Shown here piece by piece: positions 1 to 12,240 of a DNA stretch of 64,000 nucleotides. This DNA comes from Sarcocystis neurona (lineage: Eukaryota > Apicomplexa > Conoidasida > Eucoccidiorida > Sarcocystidae): the NCBI GenBank assembly GCA_000727475.1, contig KL647293.1, positions 4,042,437-4,106,436 of the forward strand, read 5' to 3'. A model generated the notes under the pieces. It saw nothing but the letters and a program-made list of their open reading frames with translations. It ran no database searches and was not told the origin of the DNA. A program made the position numbers and the translations under genes. Position 1 is the first letter of the stretch; each line of letters begins with the position of its first letter.

Positions 1-600
1 CCCTAAGGCGCGACCAGAATGCAACGTCCACGATTTCGCTGGTACCTGTATACTACGTTTGACTCCACGCGCCTGCACCAGCAGCACCGTTTCTCGCTTT
101 ATATATATATATATACACGTATACATACATACACATACATGTATACAGGTATCTACGTGTAGATACGTATGTATATGGAGAGGCCCCTGTGTAAGGGGAG
201 ACGTCAGAACGGAGTCACACACATACTATAGACAGGGACGTCTTTACAGCGTACATGAACGTGTATACTCGAGTGTGTATTTCTACGCGTAGGCCGTTTG
301 CTCTGAATGCCGGCTGCCTGTCAGCTTCGTTGCGACCGTCGGCGCCAGTGACAGAACTACGTGAACAACTGCAGATGACGCGTCTGTATAAATTTTCATC
401 TCGTACACAAGTGCGTACAGGCATAGATACCTACAGGTTCGCATAATCCGCACGCTGGCAGAGAGTAACTCTCACGCGCGCGTGCACACACACGGGTACA
501 GAGGCCTTGGCAACGCCTCCTTCCCAAGCTGGCGTGGTAGTAGATATATACGCAGTGAGAAGGGCGCGTCTCTCCCTTGGAAGCGGAAAAGTCAGGGAGG
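1..600. other. AT-microsatellite DNA, no gene seen
   Basis: Alternating TA/CA-rich sequence (about 100-180) with short mixed stretches and no convincing exon on either strand. The first bases read CCCTAA, but no telomere-like array follows, so this is not a chromosome end. Confidence 0.5.
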
Positions 601-1411
601 ACCTGCAGGCCTCCTTGCATCCAGGCAGGCAGCTACGTTTGTGCGCAGCAGCCGCGGACTGTAACACCCAAGCGACGCCGGCAGCAGCCGAAGAAATGCC
701 ACAAGCAGCAACAGCAGCACAGCCGAGTTCTCACAGTTGCCGCAGCAGGTGGCATCCTCGGCAGCTGCAGCAGAAGCACGAAGAATGACACTTTGTAGGG
801 GAAGCAGTAGCAGTCGCAGAGGGGCAGAATGCCGTCGGCCGGTCTCCCGCAGCTCCTGCAGCATCATTTTCCATATACACATCACTGCTGCAGCCTTGTA
901 AGTGATGTAGCGTGCAACACACTGCAACAGCAGCTGTCGCAGCGGTGGTGCGCGAGTGAAACATCAGGAACAGCATCTACAGCAGCAGCAGCGCCACTGC
1001 CGCAGCACCTAGAGCATCTCACGCCGGGGCGCTGCCCCTACCACGACCGCAGGAACGGCTTCGTAGCAAAAAGGGATGCACGGCCTTTGAGAGCAGCAGC
1101 CCCGTCTCTACAGTAGGAAAGGGCGCAAGACCAGCGTACCAAGCTGCACCGGCAGCGTTCGCGAACACGAGGCGTCAAGGGCAGCAACACCAACAGCAAA
1201 AAAGGAGTGCAGTGTCAAAGGAAGCTGCAGCAGCGCATCGTGAGAGCAGAAGTATACAGAACAGCACGCGAGGTTCCCTTTATCGGCAGCTCAGCAACAG
1301 AGAGGGACCTGCCAGCGGCAGGGGAGGCAACTGGGGTGAAGTCCCTGATGTAACAGCAGCAGAACGTGCACCCCACAGCAGCAACGAGTCGTGCATGAGA
1401 TAGCAGCAGAT
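600..1411. other. CAG-rich stretch without an assignable gene
   Basis: CAG/GCA-rich on the + strand with several open frames on both strands, none with a conserved motif or a paired splice site I could confirm. It lies 3' of the minus-strand gene ending at 1412 and could hold its 3' untranslated region. Confidence 0.35.
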
Positions 1412-4400
1412 TTAGTTTCGGTAGGGCTGTGCGTAGCGCCGAGGGAAGGGGACGGGGAAGTAGCCGTATGCTCTCCATATGTTGCCCTGGTTGTCGTAAC
1501 CGTAGTTGTATTGGGTCTGCAGCAGGCAGCAGAGCAGCAACGTTTGGTCTATTGAAGCGGCAGGTAAATACAGACGTCGACAGCAACAGTACCGCTCGAC
1601 AACGAGAACGCAACGAAAGTAAGAGGTGGGGGCACCACCGCCCAATGTCAGAGCAGCAGGAGAAAACGTTCGAAAGGAAGACAGAGAGAGAAAAGTCTAA
1701 ATAGGGATAGTTAGTTGGCGGCGCATCTCCGAATAAGCAGGGAAACTAGAAAGGACAGAAGAGAGTCACCACGCCAAATGCAGTGTGGAAGAATCTTGGC
1801 AATATTCTCCTGCACCCTGTAGGCATACACAAGACGCACCACTAAAGAATCCGCGAACAGCGTACAGAAAAAGACGGGAAGAGGCATTTTCCCATAATGA
1901 AGACGCAGTGAGAGGCGCAGTCACGACAAAGGGCGGGACGACGGCACAGGAGAGAGCAGACGAGGAGAGGGAAAGCAACACACTCGAATGCCTGTGTATA
2001 TCTTCGTAATCTGTAGGACGTCTGCGTGTATACGCCTACGTACATATATGTACACATACGTAAAAGACGCAGTGATGCAGAGATACAGAGATGCACGCAT
2101 ACATACATATATAAATATACATACATGTATACATACATGTATACATACATGTATACATACATACATACATACATACATATACACACACAGGCACGTACAT
2201 GTGTACACACAACGGTGCATATCTGCTCATGTAAGTGCATTCGTATGGACGCTGCATGATGAAGGTAGCAGCAAAATTTCTTCGGAAAAAGACAGAAGCC
2301 GGGGGAGCTGCTGAAGCAGAGAGAAGAAAGATAGACACAGCTGAGGGCTACAGGGTGGGAAGGAGAGGAATGGGTAGCAGGAGTCATCTGCTGCAGATGA
2401 AAGACCAGGGAGAGGCGCGCGCGTGCAAAGAAGGCGGAGGAGAGCGAAGAAGATTCTGACAAAAAGAGGGAGAAAAAAAGAAAGGAGCACAGGTAAGCAC
2501 AGACACGGCTCTAACCAAAGAGAAGACAGAAGGAGAAAATGAGAGTTGGGGAAATAGCAGCGTCCACAATTCCACAGTGGGAGAAATAGAGGGGTGGGGA
2601 CTCTGCCAGGTGCGGTCGGCAGCAGAGGAAGGGCAGCAGATCTGTGCCGGCGAGAGAAGTTCAAGAACAAAGCAGCAGCCAGTTCAGCAGTGCTTAAAAC
2701 GGTAGAGACACAGCAGAGGCCGCTGTTTTTTCCTCTCATCCTCTCTTCTCCTCTGACGTGGTCGGGAAGTACCTGGGGTCCACAGCACCAGCGCTGCAAG
2801 AACTACACACACCTGATCAAGTAACACAGCTACAGAGGGCTGCTGCAGGGACAAGTAGAGATATAGTTTGTGTGCAACTTGCAGCAACAGCAGCAGCTAG
2901 AAAGCTTCAGACGCTCGGAAGGACGCGAGCTGCTGAAGCAAGACGGTTTGCAGCAGGACAGTGCGTGTGCGCGGAGGCGACGCAGCAGGAGGAGCAGACA
3001 GCAGTAGGGGGATGAGAAGGCGACATCACGAGCAGGACGAGAAGCAGACAGCAGCAGCAGAACGGGCGAGATATCCGCCGTGGGAGAAGGAGAAGGGGCG
3101 CTAACAGCAGGATGAGGTGGGGGACGTAATGAGGAGAAGAACAGCAGAGGAGGCACAATAGCAGCGACAGAACAAACGGCTGGCAGCAGCAGGAAGAAGA
3201 AAAAGAACGCCTGCGAAGGCAACAGAAGAAGCGTAAGTTGCGTACAGAGCAGCGGCCAGCGGAACCAGCAGCAGGCGCAGCAAGAAAAGTGGAGACTGCC
3301 GCAGAATGCAAAACGCAGGAACGTCCGCCACGGAAGTGGCAGCAGCAGCAACAGGAGCCCCCGCTGCGGAGGTGGCACCCACAACAGCAGCACCAGCAGC
3401 GGAACCAGCAGCAGCACCAGGAGACCATCAGGGGCGAAAGAGGTTGCACTGGCAGGAGCAGCAGACGCAAGACGTTGACAGCTGGAGCAGCAGCAGCGGC
3501 AGCAACACCTGCAGCAGCAGAATCTGTAGTAGCAGGAGCAGCACCCGAAGAAACGGGAGACGCACAGCGGCAAGGGCAGCGGACGCAGCAGCAGCAGCAG
3601 CAGAAAAAGGAAGCGGCAAGAGACACGGCAGCAGGATACGTTATACCAGACAACTGGTAGGACTGGCAGAAGTAGGGGGGCAGCTACGAGACATGTGGCA
3701 GGCGTAGAATCCAGAATCGTTACCGAATAGGATTATAAGCAGCAGACCAGCAGCAGGCGCACCTCCAGGGGCACGGGGCAGAGCCGAAGCACTGTAGGAG
3801 GAGCGGGAGCAGCACGAGCAATAACAGCTGCGGCAGCAGCAGCCGACCGTCGCAGCAGCAGTAGCCACAGGGAGACCTGGCAGCAACCGTACGGTAGAGG
3901 GGACACAGCAAGAAAAGCAACATCAAGGAGAGCATAGCAATAGAAGGATTGGTGTGTGATTGAAGAAGGACAGAGGACACGAAATAGCAGCAAGGAGAGA
4001 GCAGCAGGAGTCGCAGGCTCGTGGGACTGGTGGAGGACGAAGAGCAGCAGCAACGAGAGCGCAGCAGTAGCGGCAGTAACGTGTGCCTGGTGGACTACCT
4101 GAAGGATGTATGGGTAGTTTTCCTTGATACTTTCGTATAGAGACTGCGCAAGCAGCGCGTTAAGAGCCTTCTGGCGCTGCGTGTCCTCCATCTCTTGCTG
4201 GAACCACCTCGGGTTCACCTGCTGCAATGGCTGCTGCACCTGCTGTTGGTGCATTTGCTGCTCCTGGTGCTGCTGCACCTGCCGTCGCTGCTGCGGTGCC
4301 TGTTGACGTTGCTTCTGTTCATGCTGTTTATGTAGCTGCTGCTGCTCCTGTATTTGCTTCAGTTGCTGCGAGTCCTGCTGCTGTTGCTGCTCCATCCTTT

Positions 4401-4761
4401 GGGCTATATTGCATGTGGAAGTAGGAGAGAGACACGGGTGCGTTTGTCCCAGCTGTCTCGTTTCCGCTTTGGCATCGTAGTAGTATGACCAGAAAGCAGG
4501 CGCAGCAGTGGCATAGAAAGGCTTTGCCTCCTCCACCTGCACAGCAGCTGCAGGCGCTGCTGCTCCTCCTCCTGCCCCGTGGCCGCCTTCTCCTCCTTCT
4601 CCAGCTGCAGCAGCAGCAGAGCAGTTGCACCACGACGAAACGTAGCAAATGCAGCAGATGCCAAGCACCAGAGGCGTGCGTGTCGCCGGCTGGCCAAATT
4701 GCTTACCGCGTTCCTGGGAGACGGAGACGGAGACAGCACTCAAGCAGCGATATGGCAGCAC
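1412..4761 (-). CDS. Gln/Tyr-rich hypothetical protein, two-exon model
   Basis: I do not recognise the family. Exon A is 4761-4099 and the last exon is 1516-1412, joined as phase 0 to phase 0: the donor follows ...YPYILQ (CAG|GTAGTC) and the acceptor is CTGCAG|ACC. The joined product is about 255 residues. It begins with a short hydrophobic stretch (TPLVLGICCICYVSSW), then a Gly/Ala segment, WSYYYDAKAE, a Gln-rich block with QQ/HQ repeats, and a soluble tail NPRWFQQEMEDTQRQKA. It ends in a Tyr/aromatic-rich tail starting TQYNYGYDNQGNIW and ending in QPYRN-stop. The tail does not look like CAG-derived noise, and the phase agreement supports the model. The ATG at 4761 is only the most upstream in-frame one; an extra 5' exon is possible. 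The 2.6 kb intron is CTG-rich on the coding strand, as in the other genes here. A secreted, Tyr-rich structural role is conceivable but unproven. Confidence 0.55.
2118..2190. repeat. (ACATACATGTAT)n / (CATA)n microsatellite
   Basis: Successive copies of CATACATGTATA run into a pure CATA tetranucleotide tract. The array lies inside the long intron of the minus-strand gene at 1412-4761. Confidence 0.9.
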
Positions 4762-4911
4762 GAAAGTTGTCAGTGGAGCCTAGCACGCATGTAAACGCTC
4801 GTGCAGGAGGTGTTGACGACCAGCAACACGGGAAAGCGCACGCAGCACTTCAGCGCTTCCAGCTTCCAGAAGAGTAGCAGCAGCAACACGCGCAGCAGCA
4901 GCAACCGCAGT

Positions 4912-5010
4912 CGCAGGAGCACCAGCAAGAGCAGCACCAGCAAGGGCAGCACCAGCAAGGGCAGCACCAGCAAGAGCAGCATCAGCAAGAGCAGCGCCAA
5001 CAGGAGTAAC
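4912..5010. repeat. 15-bp tandem repeat AGCACCAGCAAGAGC
   Basis: About six copies of a 15-bp unit alternating AGCAAGAGC and AGCAAGGGC. The array is open in all frames. No splice or domain evidence shows that it is translated. Confidence 0.85.
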
Positions 5011-5049
5011 AGCAGCAATAAGGCGGATAAACAGCCGCAGCGTGTGGGC

Positions 5050-6366
5050 CGCCAGTGGTCTGTCTCTGCCTAATATTCTTCACGCGCGTCTATCAAAGGG
5101 AATTTTGCTGCAGGTCCTACGTATTCACAGGCAGCTGAAGTGCGTGCAATCACCTACGCGGTCGGGTTTTGAAGACCCATGCGTTCCTCTGCTCTGCGAC
5201 AGTTTTCTCAAGGCGAAAAAATATCCCTGCCTATGCGCAACTATTTCTAACACGATATGTATATCTGCCTCTCTACCTATCTCTTCCTCTCTGTGTATGT
5301 ACGTAGTTGGCCCGCATCTAAGAAACCTACAAGCACTCATGCACATACATATATATATATAAATATGTATACAAATTTATACATATATATATGTATATAT
5401 ATATATTTATATATATATGTATATATATGGGCATATTCGTGTAAGGTATGTGTACGCGTGGACACGACGCCACCTATAGATACGAGGTACATATATATAT
5501 ATATATGTATATGTATACATATTTGGTATATGTGTGCATCCTGCCGTACGTGCATCGGCTCCCTCTACGTGCCAGCGTACGTACAGACATTAGAAGTTTT
5601 TGCTGCACTGAGACATACGGCCATCTGCGCATTTATGCATATCCACATCTAGGTATTCTTTAGATGGAAGCAGTACACGCATACAACGGCATCTGCTTGA
5701 AAATATATATTTATAGATACGTGTGTGTGTACTGTTATACAAATGCATATCTACTTGTGGACAACTCTACAGAGGGAGACGTATATACGGTGATATCGAT
5801 AGAGTCGTGTCCCCGTGTATACTTGCCGATATGGATTTGTAGAGATTTGCCTGCATTCAGCTAATGGAAAAGTCTTTCTCTGACAGACTTTCTCAGAGAA
5901 AAATACTGGCTCTGTTGAAAGGAAATGTGTTGGAGTGTCAGACTGTGTGCATATAAACGTACAGATACGGATGCAAGTAGAGATACTTAACACTGGATTT
6001 AGGTGTGTGCAGGTGTTGTGGAAACCAGCCATCTTATATGAAACGTATGTATTCATGGTGCCCCCTATGAAGCAATGCACATCTCTGCGTGTGGTCATGT
6101 ACATGTGTGTGTGCGTGTATATATATATATATACGTATATATATATATGTATATACATACCTATGCACGCGTCTGTGAGATGTGCATGTCACCTGTGCCT
6201 ACGCGTGCAGTCCTTATATGAAACAAAGAGGATTGAAGTAAGTAACTACTCTGCTGGCGTGTGTGCATGCCTACAGTTATGTGTGTATACAGGTGTATGC
6301 GTGTGTACATGTATGTATGTACTTATGTATCTATGCACGCATACGTACCTATATCTATCTATCTAT
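5050..6366. other. intergenic AT-microsatellite region
   Basis: Long TA-alternating blocks near 5350-5420, 5490-5520 and 6118-6150, and a TCTA tetranucleotide tract near 6353-6370, separated by mixed sequence. The short open frames are mostly Tyr/Ile/His strings from TA/CA repeats. I see no gene. Confidence 0.6.
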
Positions 6367-6790
6367 CTATCTATATATATATATATATGTACGCACACGC
6401 ATGTAGGTGCGCTGCTTGTGCATGTGTCTCTGCACGTGTGTGCAGCACTTGCAGGCTTCCGCGCAGCAGCAGGAGGTGAGGGATGCGCAATGGTCAGAGC
6501 CAGAAGGGAGAGAACGAGATGAATGGAAAATATTAGGGAGGCTTTCTTCTTGTCTCTGTGTTCCGACATGTCGGCCAGTCTCTGGGCAGCTATGCGCACA
6601 GAAGTGCTCCACAAGAGAAGCAGAAATAAACGCTAGGAGAGTCCTCGCCTCTGTCTGCGGGTAGTCGCCACGTGCGAAGCCTGCAGGAGCTGCCCGTGCC
6701 TTGTGCTTCTGACAGAAGTGCCCTACAACCGCACAGTCGAACTATCCGCGCAATGGAGAAGCCGTCGCACACGCCGTCGGAAAAGGTATA
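6367..6790. other. GC-balanced island with competing open frames
   Basis: A non-microsatellite island. On the + strand, 6639-6787 reads as a possible exon (contains VATCEACRSCPCLVLL) and ends at AAAAG|GTATAC. On the minus strand a frame is open from about 6745 to 6367 and includes HSCPETGRHVGTQRQEES. I cannot decide between them, and neither has a recognised domain. Confidence 0.25.
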
Positions 6791-7093
6791 CATATGCGTC
6801 TGCGTGCGCGTGTGTACATGTCGCATCTGAGATATATACACAGCTGTATACATCCACCTATCTATAGGTCTGTCTACGCACGTGCGTACACTTTTACGTA
6901 TGTGCATGTATCCATGGATACTTGTGTACAGGTATACGCGTCTATCCCGCCCACACATATGTGTACGTCTCCCTCCTTCTGTACGTGAGTACGTATGTAT
7001 ATATGCGGACGCTCTTCTTTCGTACTTTTTGTGTGTCTCTGCATATCTGTCTATCCGTATAATATACGTTATATCCGTAGCAACTCCGTAGAC

Positions 7094-8839
7094 TCAAGAC
7101 TTCTGAGAGAGGGACTGACAGCATCTGCTGCAGGCGCTGCCTTGGGTCGGGACAGCGGCAAGACAGAGGCTGCGCTTGTTCTTTCCCAGGCAGCGGCTCT
7201 TCAAAGCAAAAAAATTCTGCCATTGCTTCTTGAGAAACGTATACACGGCAAAGAAGTCCGCCCCCTGTGCAGCGATGAATTATAGGAGTTTGCGTAGAAA
7301 TGGACACTATGTCGACTCATCTGTAGCACTAGCGGAGCAAGGTGCTGTACCAGCAGGTAAACACCAGCACCAGGTGATTTTAATCCTGTGAACCTGACGT
7401 ACTTGCTTTCTGCAGCTACAGAAACAAGGCAGCGGCAGCAGAGCGGCAGCAGCAGCGGTCAATTCAAATGGGGAAATGCACTGTTTCCTCGTCAGAACTG
7501 CTGCTTCGGGTTCGCATCAAGAGGATAGGGGAGCGCAGAAGCAGCAGAAGAAGCGACAGCAACAGCCGGAGCAGCGGAGTCACGAATATCCACATCAGTA
7601 GTACAAGCAGCAGCAGAAGGAGGGCCACGAGTGCCACTATACGACTCCTACTTCAGACGGCAGAACAGGGCACTGGCAGCAGCAACAACTGCACAGCGAT
7701 TGCAGGTGGAGCCTCAGCGTCATCGTACATTTACACAGGAGATACGTAGGATAATAATATTAATGGCAGCAGCAGGGTCAGCCACACGTACGATGGAAGT
7801 GCGGCCAACAACGTGGGCAGCAGCAGTGTTGTTCAACAGCAGCAGCGGCATTGAAGACGGCAGCAGCAGTACCGGCACCAGCGATGGTCCCGCATTTTGC
7901 TGCAGCGACACACACCTCGAGCAGGAGCACCAGCACCGGCTGTATGGTGCGGCGGCCGCTTGCGGAGTTGCACACAAGCGGCAAGGGCAACAACAAAGGA
8001 ACGCTTGAAGCAGCAGCAGCAGTCACAGGAGCAGCAGTACTGCTTTAATGCTGGCGAAGAGGCAGGCCAGTAGCAGGAGAGCGCGCCAACAGGAGCAGTC
8101 GCGCAGCTGCAGGGGCCACTGCGCAGCACTACTGTGTGTCGGCAGCGGCTGCAGCGGCGGCACGCCAGCAGCAGCGGACGAGCGACAGTCCGGAGCGGCA
8201 GCAGCAGTATCTCGATGTATCATCTGGTGGGGTGAAGTGACCCAGCAGCAGCAGCAGCCACCGATGCAGAGGAGGACTGGCCACGCGGAAGCAGAAGAGA
8301 ACTGTTCCACGGCAGTTGGCAGCAGCATCGGCAGGATGCAGGGCAGGGGCACAGCGGATTAGCCGCCTTCAACTTACCAACGGCAAAAGTAGCAGCAGAT
8401 CTTCACTGCAAGCCACAGAAGTCCGTTTCAAAAGGAAGTAACAGGGATGTTTGTAACGCTGTTAGCAGTACAATAAGAGTAGTTCTTATCTCAGAAGTAC
8501 TACAACGCTGCAGTTGTCGTTATCACGGCGGTGGCCTCATGACAGCACCGGTGTGGGTGGTTGGGTGTATTTTTAGACAAGCGCAGGTGCAGCAGCAGCA
8601 GTATTCTTATGGAAGATAGAATGGAAAAAGCGGTTCCCCTGGCAGCAGCAGCAGTAGTAGTACCATAGTACAAAGCCACTGGCGGACGCGACTGACTGGG
8701 CTGTGCATCTAGAGAGATTTGTGCAACGGGAGGAAAGGGGCTTACTCCTACCGTAGAGCGGTCGGGCTGGCGCTACGCAGAATGCTTCTTCCATCTTGGG
8801 CGTTTCCGCGGCTTCAGTAGGGAAAAGATGCTGCTGCTG
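7094..8839 (-). CDS. 3' exons of an unidentified minus-strand gene
   Basis: Two exons fit together. The last exon (7264-7094) has acceptor GCTGCACAG|GGG and encodes 56 residues starting GADFFAVYTFLKKQW, with a basic stretch (LGKNKRS) and a Cys-rich end (SACSRCCQ) before TGA. It has no internal Met and is easy to miss. The preceding exon (8839-8672) has acceptor TATCAG|CAG and reads QQQHLFPTEAAETPKMEE through SVASASGF to a phase-0 donor TTT|GTACTA. Both junctions are phase 0. The intervening intron (8671-7265) is CTG-rich on the coding strand. I recognise no domain. The cysteine cluster beside basic residues could be lipid-modified, which is speculation. Exons further upstream are unresolved. 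Confidence 0.5.
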
Positions 8840-8930
8840 CTGATACAGCAGTGGGAGAAGTGCCAACACAGCGGCTACAACAGCCGCATCAGACCGGTAT
8901 AACCTGTTAGTGTTGCAGACGACGCTCGGT

Positions 8931-9259
8931 CACCTCGTCCACGAGAAGAGAAGCACAACGCTCCTCTCAGCGGCTGCTGCTGACGGGCTGCGGCTGCTTT
9001 GCGGATTGTTGCCGCTCCTCCGTGGGATGATACGCGCGTCGAGGTGCGTCGTTCGGCGTTGCTCCTGCTTCCGAGAAGGACGCCGGACGGGAACAGGCTC
9101 AGCAAAGCACACCTGAGGGAAGTCACTGAAAATGAGAGAGGAAAAACGTTTAATTTCCGCTTTAAAATTCAGATCGGTGCTCGGCTCCACGCGGTCGGAC
9201 GGCTGCGGCTCCACGTTGCACGACTTGCCGGGCTTCTGCGACGGCAGTGCTGCGTGCAC
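8931..9259 (-). CDS. possible upstream exon of the 7.1-8.8 kb minus gene
   Basis: Two frames compete. One is open from 9259 to 8931, includes FPQVCFAEPVPVRRPSRKQE, and ends at a plausible phase-2 donor (ACGAG|GTGACC). The other starts after a strong polypyrimidine acceptor near 9122 (TCTCATTTTCAG) and runs to a stop at 8875. Neither phase matches the acceptor I chose at 8839, so the junction is unproven. Confidence 0.3.
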
Positions 9260-10600
9260 CTGCTGCTGCCGATGCTGCTGCTGTCACTTCTGCTGCTGGT
9301 GCCGATGATGCCACTGCCGATGATGCCTCTGCCGGTGCTAGTGGTAGGTGGAGTAGTACTACTAGAGGTCGCGCACGACGCGATAACTACTACGATGGCT
9401 GGTGCAAACCTAGCGACTGCTGCTAGCAGAGCTGTTGCTGCTGCCGCCGCTCCGACTGCTGCTGCAGGTCCAGCCGATGCGCAGCACCAAAGTTTTGCAG
9501 CTACCCAGGCTCGCACCCCTGCTGTTGTGCAGTAGACGCGCTACTCTGCTACTATCGCCGCCCACACGTCTCTCGCGTGTGTACATGTCAGTGGTTGCTC
9601 GTTCCCTGGCCAGCTCTCATCGTGCTTGAAGCCGATGTGCCTGCCACGCCTGCTGCTGCTGCTCGAGAAGCTGCTGCAGCCGCAGAGCCGTCAGCAAGCC
9701 ATCCCTGTTTCTCCGGCTGCGCGCAGATGGGAAGACGACGGCACGTGCTGCGCTGCTGGTCATTCCGTCGCCCCCGCTGCTGTTGGTTTGTTGCTGTTGC
9801 TGCAGTAGCTCTTCCTGCAGATGAGTCTCCGGTGCTGGTCGAGTGACAGCTGGCTGCTGTCAGTCTTCGGCTCGCTACCCGGTGTGCTCGCCTTGCCCTC
9901 TACCTGCCGCCCATGTAGCTGTTCTGCCTGTCGCACCCGCAGAAGCGCGTGCACACACTGCTGCACGCGCAAAGGACCTGCTGCTGCTGTTGCGGGTGCG
10001 GCTGCAGCAGTCCGTGCCGGATCTGTTGTATCTGCTGCGCTGCTGCTGCGGCTGCCACGCAACTCGCCAGTGTAGCCGGTCGCTGCTGCCGCAGCTCGTA
10101 CGGCTCCACGCGTAAGGGCACCCCTACGCATGAAGCGCCTTCTCCCTGCTGTCGCTGCCCCTCCTACGCTGCTCTTTGTGCTTCTGCCGTTCAGGTAGCG
10201 ACAGCAGCTTCGCGCTGCTGCTGCGGCGGGCGCAGGGGCTGCAGCACTGCTTCTTCTGGCGTTGCGCGCGCATCGTGGGCGTGTCGGACTTCAAAGCTCG
10301 CAAGCGAAGCAGCTACTGTGCGAGCTTTTACTGCAGCTCATCTGCAAGCTGCGTTGCTGTGTCCGCTGCGCGCATGCTGAAGCAATGCCTCCCAGCTGTG
10401 CAGTAGCACCAGCAGCGAGAGACGGTCGGTGCTCACACCACATGCCGCTCCTACTGCTGCACCACACAGGGCGACAGTCCGAAGAGCAGCGGTGTAACAG
10501 ATTCGCATGCCTTCTTCTCTCTTTTCTTGTCGCTAGTGCTGGACTTGCTGTGGCTGCTGCTGCTCGTGTTGCTGCTGCGGCGCTTGCTGCTGCAGCCGGA
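9260..10600. other. CTG-rich (+) / CAG-rich (-) block, probable minus-strand exon material
   Basis: Dense TGC/CTG on the + strand. In the clearly supported genes the exons are CAG-rich on their coding strand and the introns CTG-rich, which favours minus-strand exons here. Minus frames include a hydrophilic stretch near 9760-9900 (PGSEPKTDSSQLSLDQH). Several frames stay open and no splice chain could be confirmed. Confidence 0.3.
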
Positions 10601-10601
10601 G

Positions 10602-10997
10602 TCACGACGGCGTCCCCCCACCATGTGTGGCTGCCCGCCACCACAACAGTCGCTGCCGCACGTGGAACACACGACGCAGCGGTAAAAAAGCAGCTGCAGT
10701 AACTTCATCTTTGTCTTCCTTCACCAATTCATGTACTTCTCCGCTTCTCCTGCCCTCTGCCGTGTTTATTCTTCGGAGTTGTTCACTCTGAGAACGAAAC
10801 CCCACACGAATTTCCTGCTGTTGTAACGGCGCACCAACGCGGGCAAACGCATGGCTCCACTCCGTGGGAGCAGGAGGGCACACGGAGAAAAGAAGCCAAG
10901 GAGAAACTGTGTGCGCGGCTAGCAGCAACGGCAGCAGGGAGAAAAAAAGGAGAGCGGCAGAACTCATCTCAGCGGCAGCAGCAATCACCCCCAACAC
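10602..10997 (-). CDS. possible first exon with a signal-like N-terminus
   Basis: This frame starts MLGVIAAAAEMSSAALLFF and continues through a Leu/Ala-rich hydrophobic stretch typical of a signal peptide or membrane anchor. A charged soluble segment follows (SEQLRRINTAEGRRSGEV, then HELVKEDKDEV). It could be the 5' exon of the minus gene ending at 7094. A + strand frame at 10864-11124 overlaps it, so the strand is not settled. No family recognised. Confidence 0.35.
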   Translation of the reverse strand: MLGVIAAAAEMSSAALLFFSLLPLLLAAHTVSPWLLFSVCPPAPTEWSHAFARVGAPLQQQEIRVGFRSQSEQLRRINTAEGRRSGEVHELVKEDKDEVTAAAFLPLRRVFHVRQRLLWWRAATHGGGTPS

Positions 10998-11226
10998 AGC
11001 AGGGGCAGCCGCAGCGTCTCCGAAGAAGCAACAGACGCAGCAACTTCACGAAGCAGGGCTGCAGACAGCAGCACAGCAGGAACCGCAGCAGCAGCAACAG
11101 CAAGGACGATGCGACAGTTCTTGACGGTGAGGAACTCATGCGGGAGTCGCAGCAGCAGCAATAGCAGCAGCAGCAGCAAGTGACCTTCTGGTTGCAGTAG
11201 GGCTGAAGCGCCGGTCGAATACGAGG

Positions 11227-11602
11227 GTGCAGTGGAAGGAGACAACAGAAGCAGTCAACACGCCACAGCGGTCGGGCTCGTGTGCTCGAAACGCAGCTGC
11301 AGCAGCAGCAGCCGCCACGCAGCAGAACTGCGCCGCACCAGCAGCACACCAGCACGCCAGCACCTGCGGCAGCAGCACAGCAGCACGCCGGCACCTGCAG
11401 CAACAGCAAGCAGAAGCAACCAAGCCGAAACAGCAGCACAGGGGGCCACAGCACCTCAAACCGAAAGTAACAGCAGCAGCAGCAGAAGGCGAGCAGAGCC
11501 CGCAGCCGCGCGCGCAGCTCCGGAGCAACAGAGGACTCAGCGGAGAGATGGAGAAGGATAAGCAGGGTGCTGGCTTAAGAGTCGCGGAATTCTCTGTGCG
11601 AG
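11227..11602 (+). CDS. possible Gln/Ala-rich exon with consensus donor
   Basis: CAG-rich reading frame with poly-Ala and poly-Gln. It ends in a non-repetitive segment (GLSGEMEKDKQGAGLRV) and a consensus phase-1 donor CGAG|GTAAAG at 11602/11603. The 5' boundary is unknown. No domain recognised. It may be linked to the terminal exon near 12.4 kb, although I could not match phases directly. Confidence 0.35.
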
Positions 11603-11639
11603 GTAAAGCTTCTTCTTCCCTCCCTTCTTCAAAGTAAAA

Positions 11640-12240
11640 CCCCGGCTTTTCCCCCCCCCCTTGACACTCGTGTTGATATCCCCGTGTCTTCATTCGCATG
11701 CATATGTATATATATATGTATACGTACCTCTTGTTGCTTTCTACATATCTACGTCTGTTGTCGCCACCCCCTCGCCGTGCATCAATCAGTTCTCACTGTC
11801 TACATACGCACATGTCTGTGTGTGTGTCTGTCTTTTTGCGCGGGAGCATCGACGAAGAAAGTATGCAGAAAAGGGACGGCTGAAGACTTGACCACCCATC
11901 ACCTGCGTTGCTGCCGTTTCCTGGGGTGACGCCTTCGCTGCGCCCAGCCGGGGACGGCAGACGCACGTCCCCGCAGACCTGCCGGCGCGCAGCAGCCTCC
12001 TCACACGCCGGGACGTGCTGGTGCCTCTGCCACCCAACAGCGAATAAATATCTGCTGCATGCATGTGCGACAACATGCACTCTCTCTATACATATATGCG
12101 TGTATATTTCTGCGTCGCTGTGCATGCGACTAATTACACGAATATATATATATATATATATGTAGACGTATAAATAATCGCATGCATGCACGTGTACGCA
12201 TGTGTTTCGCTCTGTCTACTTTTAAGTAGACCAGTGCCAG
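11640..12240. other. microsatellite plus small GC-rich island
   Basis: TA/CA-rich flanks surround a GC-rich island at about 11880-12050 that is open on both strands. One + frame reads GDAFAAPSRGRQTHVPADLP and ends at TAA near 12048. I could not connect it to a neighbour. Confidence 0.3.

Noticed and set aside
1..12. CCCTAA at the window start as a telomere
   Set aside because: A single copy with no array; the following sequence is ordinary.
2842..3660. Overlapping 250-codon frames on both strands in the CAG-rich block
   Set aside because: The block fits the CTG-rich intron of the minus-strand gene at 1412-4761 and contains no domain.
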